Shown here piece by piece: positions 4,927-5,495 of a stretch of 5,495 nucleotides of DNA (positions are counted from its first letter, which is position 1; each line of letters opens with the position of its first letter). Under the pieces are notes generated by a model, which worked only from the letters and a program-made list of their open reading frames with translations, made no database searches and had not been told where the DNA came from. The DNA comes from an uncultured Lachnospiraceae bacterium. GTDB taxonomy: Bacteria; Bacillota; Clostridia; Lachnospirales; Lachnospiraceae. The DNA lies in NCBI GenBank assembly GCA_946623295.1, contig CAMOQY010000112.1:1-5495 (forward strand), written 5' to 3'. The position numbers and the translations under genes are program-made.

Positions 4927-5495
4927 TCGAGGATATTATCAGGGACTATCTGCCCGGGGATGCCTCATGGGCGGAGGGTCTTCGCGAGGCCATGAATTAC
5001 AGTGTGCTCGCCGGAGGCAAGAGAGTGCGCCCTACGCTTATGCTTGAGACATACAGGCTCTTTGGCGGCAGCGGCAAGGTAATAGAGCCGTTTATGGCCG
5101 CTATCGAGATGATCCACAGCTATTCGCTCGTACATGACGACCTCCCCGCTATAGATAATGACGAGCTCAGACGCGGCCACCCCACTACGTGGAAAAAATT
5201 CGGAGAAGCCACGGGCGTGCTGGCAGGCGATGCGCTTCTGACCTTTGCTTTTGAGACAGCCGCAAAGGCCTTTGAGATGGATGCGGATCCTGCGGCGGTA
5301 GGCAGAGCTATAGGCGTGCTCGCGCAAAAGGCCGGGATTTTCGGGATGTGCGGAGGAGAGTACGTGGATACTGCCGTCACCGGAAAGGCCGTAAGCGAGG
5401 AGCAGCTTTATTATATCTACAGTCTTAAGACAGGGGCGCTGCTTGAGTGCTCCATGATGATCGGCGCAATACTTGCCGGGGCCTCCGATGCGGAT
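4923..5495 (+). CDS. ispA: Farnesyl-diphosphate synthase (polyprenyl synthetase family), 3' partial
   Basis: The frame starts at ATG 4923 and stays open to the right edge: 191 of an expected 280-300 residues. It condenses isopentenyl diphosphate with dimethylallyl and geranyl diphosphate in the cytoplasm. Visible motifs are GGKRVRP (31-37, isopentenyl-diphosphate binding), the first aspartate-rich motif DDLPAID (72-78) followed by RRG (83-85), GEATGVLAGDALL (94-106), and KTG (169-171). The second aspartate-rich motif lies beyond the window. The two-residue insertion in the first motif and Tyr67, five residues before it, match bacterial C15 synthases, where that Tyr limits chain length, so farnesyl diphosphate is the likely product. 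The segment GMCGGEYVD (141-149) has Glu where homologues I know have Gln. The N-terminus is some 15-20 residues shorter than in relatives, but no start codon with homology lies upstream within xseB. The ATGA overlap with xseB indicates translational coupling. Confidence 0.94.
   Translation, partial: MIEDIIRDYLPGDASWAEGLREAMNYSVLAGGKRVRPTLMLETYRLFGGSGKVIEPFMAAIEMIHSYSLVHDDLPAIDNDELRRGHPTTWKKFGEATGVLAGDALLTFAFETAAKAFEMDADPAAVGRAIGVLAQKAGIFGMCGGEYVDTAVTGKAVSEEQLYYIYSLKTGALLECSMMIGAILAGASDAD

Overview
The window reads as chromosomal DNA of a strictly anaerobic, Gram-positive (Clostridia-type, Lachnospiraceae-like) bacterium. Supporting signs are strong AGGAGG-type ribosome binding sites, a consensus sigma-A promoter, a flavodiiron protein carrying a flavin reductase and a rubredoxin domain, and the gene order yqhY-nusB-xseA-xseB-ispA. 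By eye the GC content is slightly above 50%. All six genes and the two partial ends lie on the + strand and fill nearly the whole window. I see no mobile element, tRNA, rRNA or CRISPR array.

Region 1 (1-2519) holds the C-terminal three quarters of a large multidomain flavodiiron protein, which probably reduces O2 to water (or NO). A cation diffusion facilitator (CDF) transporter of Mn/Fe type follows 39 bases later. No terminator separates them, so they are probably co-transcribed. A small hairpin can cover the Shine-Dalgarno sequence of the transporter gene.

Region 2 (2520-2622) is a 103-base regulatory gap. It contains a weak terminator-like hairpin, a perfect 10-base palindrome, and a near-perfect sigma-A promoter (TTGAAA, 17-base spacer, TATAAT) with another palindrome inside its spacer.

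Region 3 (2623-5495) is a housekeeping operon. It encodes an Asp23/Gls24-family protein (YqhY-like), the transcription antitermination factor NusB, both subunits of exonuclease VII (XseA, XseB), and the first 191 residues of a farnesyl-diphosphate synthase (IspA) that runs off the right edge. This matches the Bacillus subtilis yqhY-nusB-folD-xseA-xseB-ispA order, without folD. Spacing is tight: nusB starts 13 bases after yqhY and ispA overlaps xseB by 4 bases. The exception is a 64-base gap before xseB.

I did not find a convincing undescribed system. The points most worth a second look are the flavodiiron domain composition and its pairing with a metal exporter, the duplicated C-terminal domain of the exporter, and the palindromes around the yqhY promoter.
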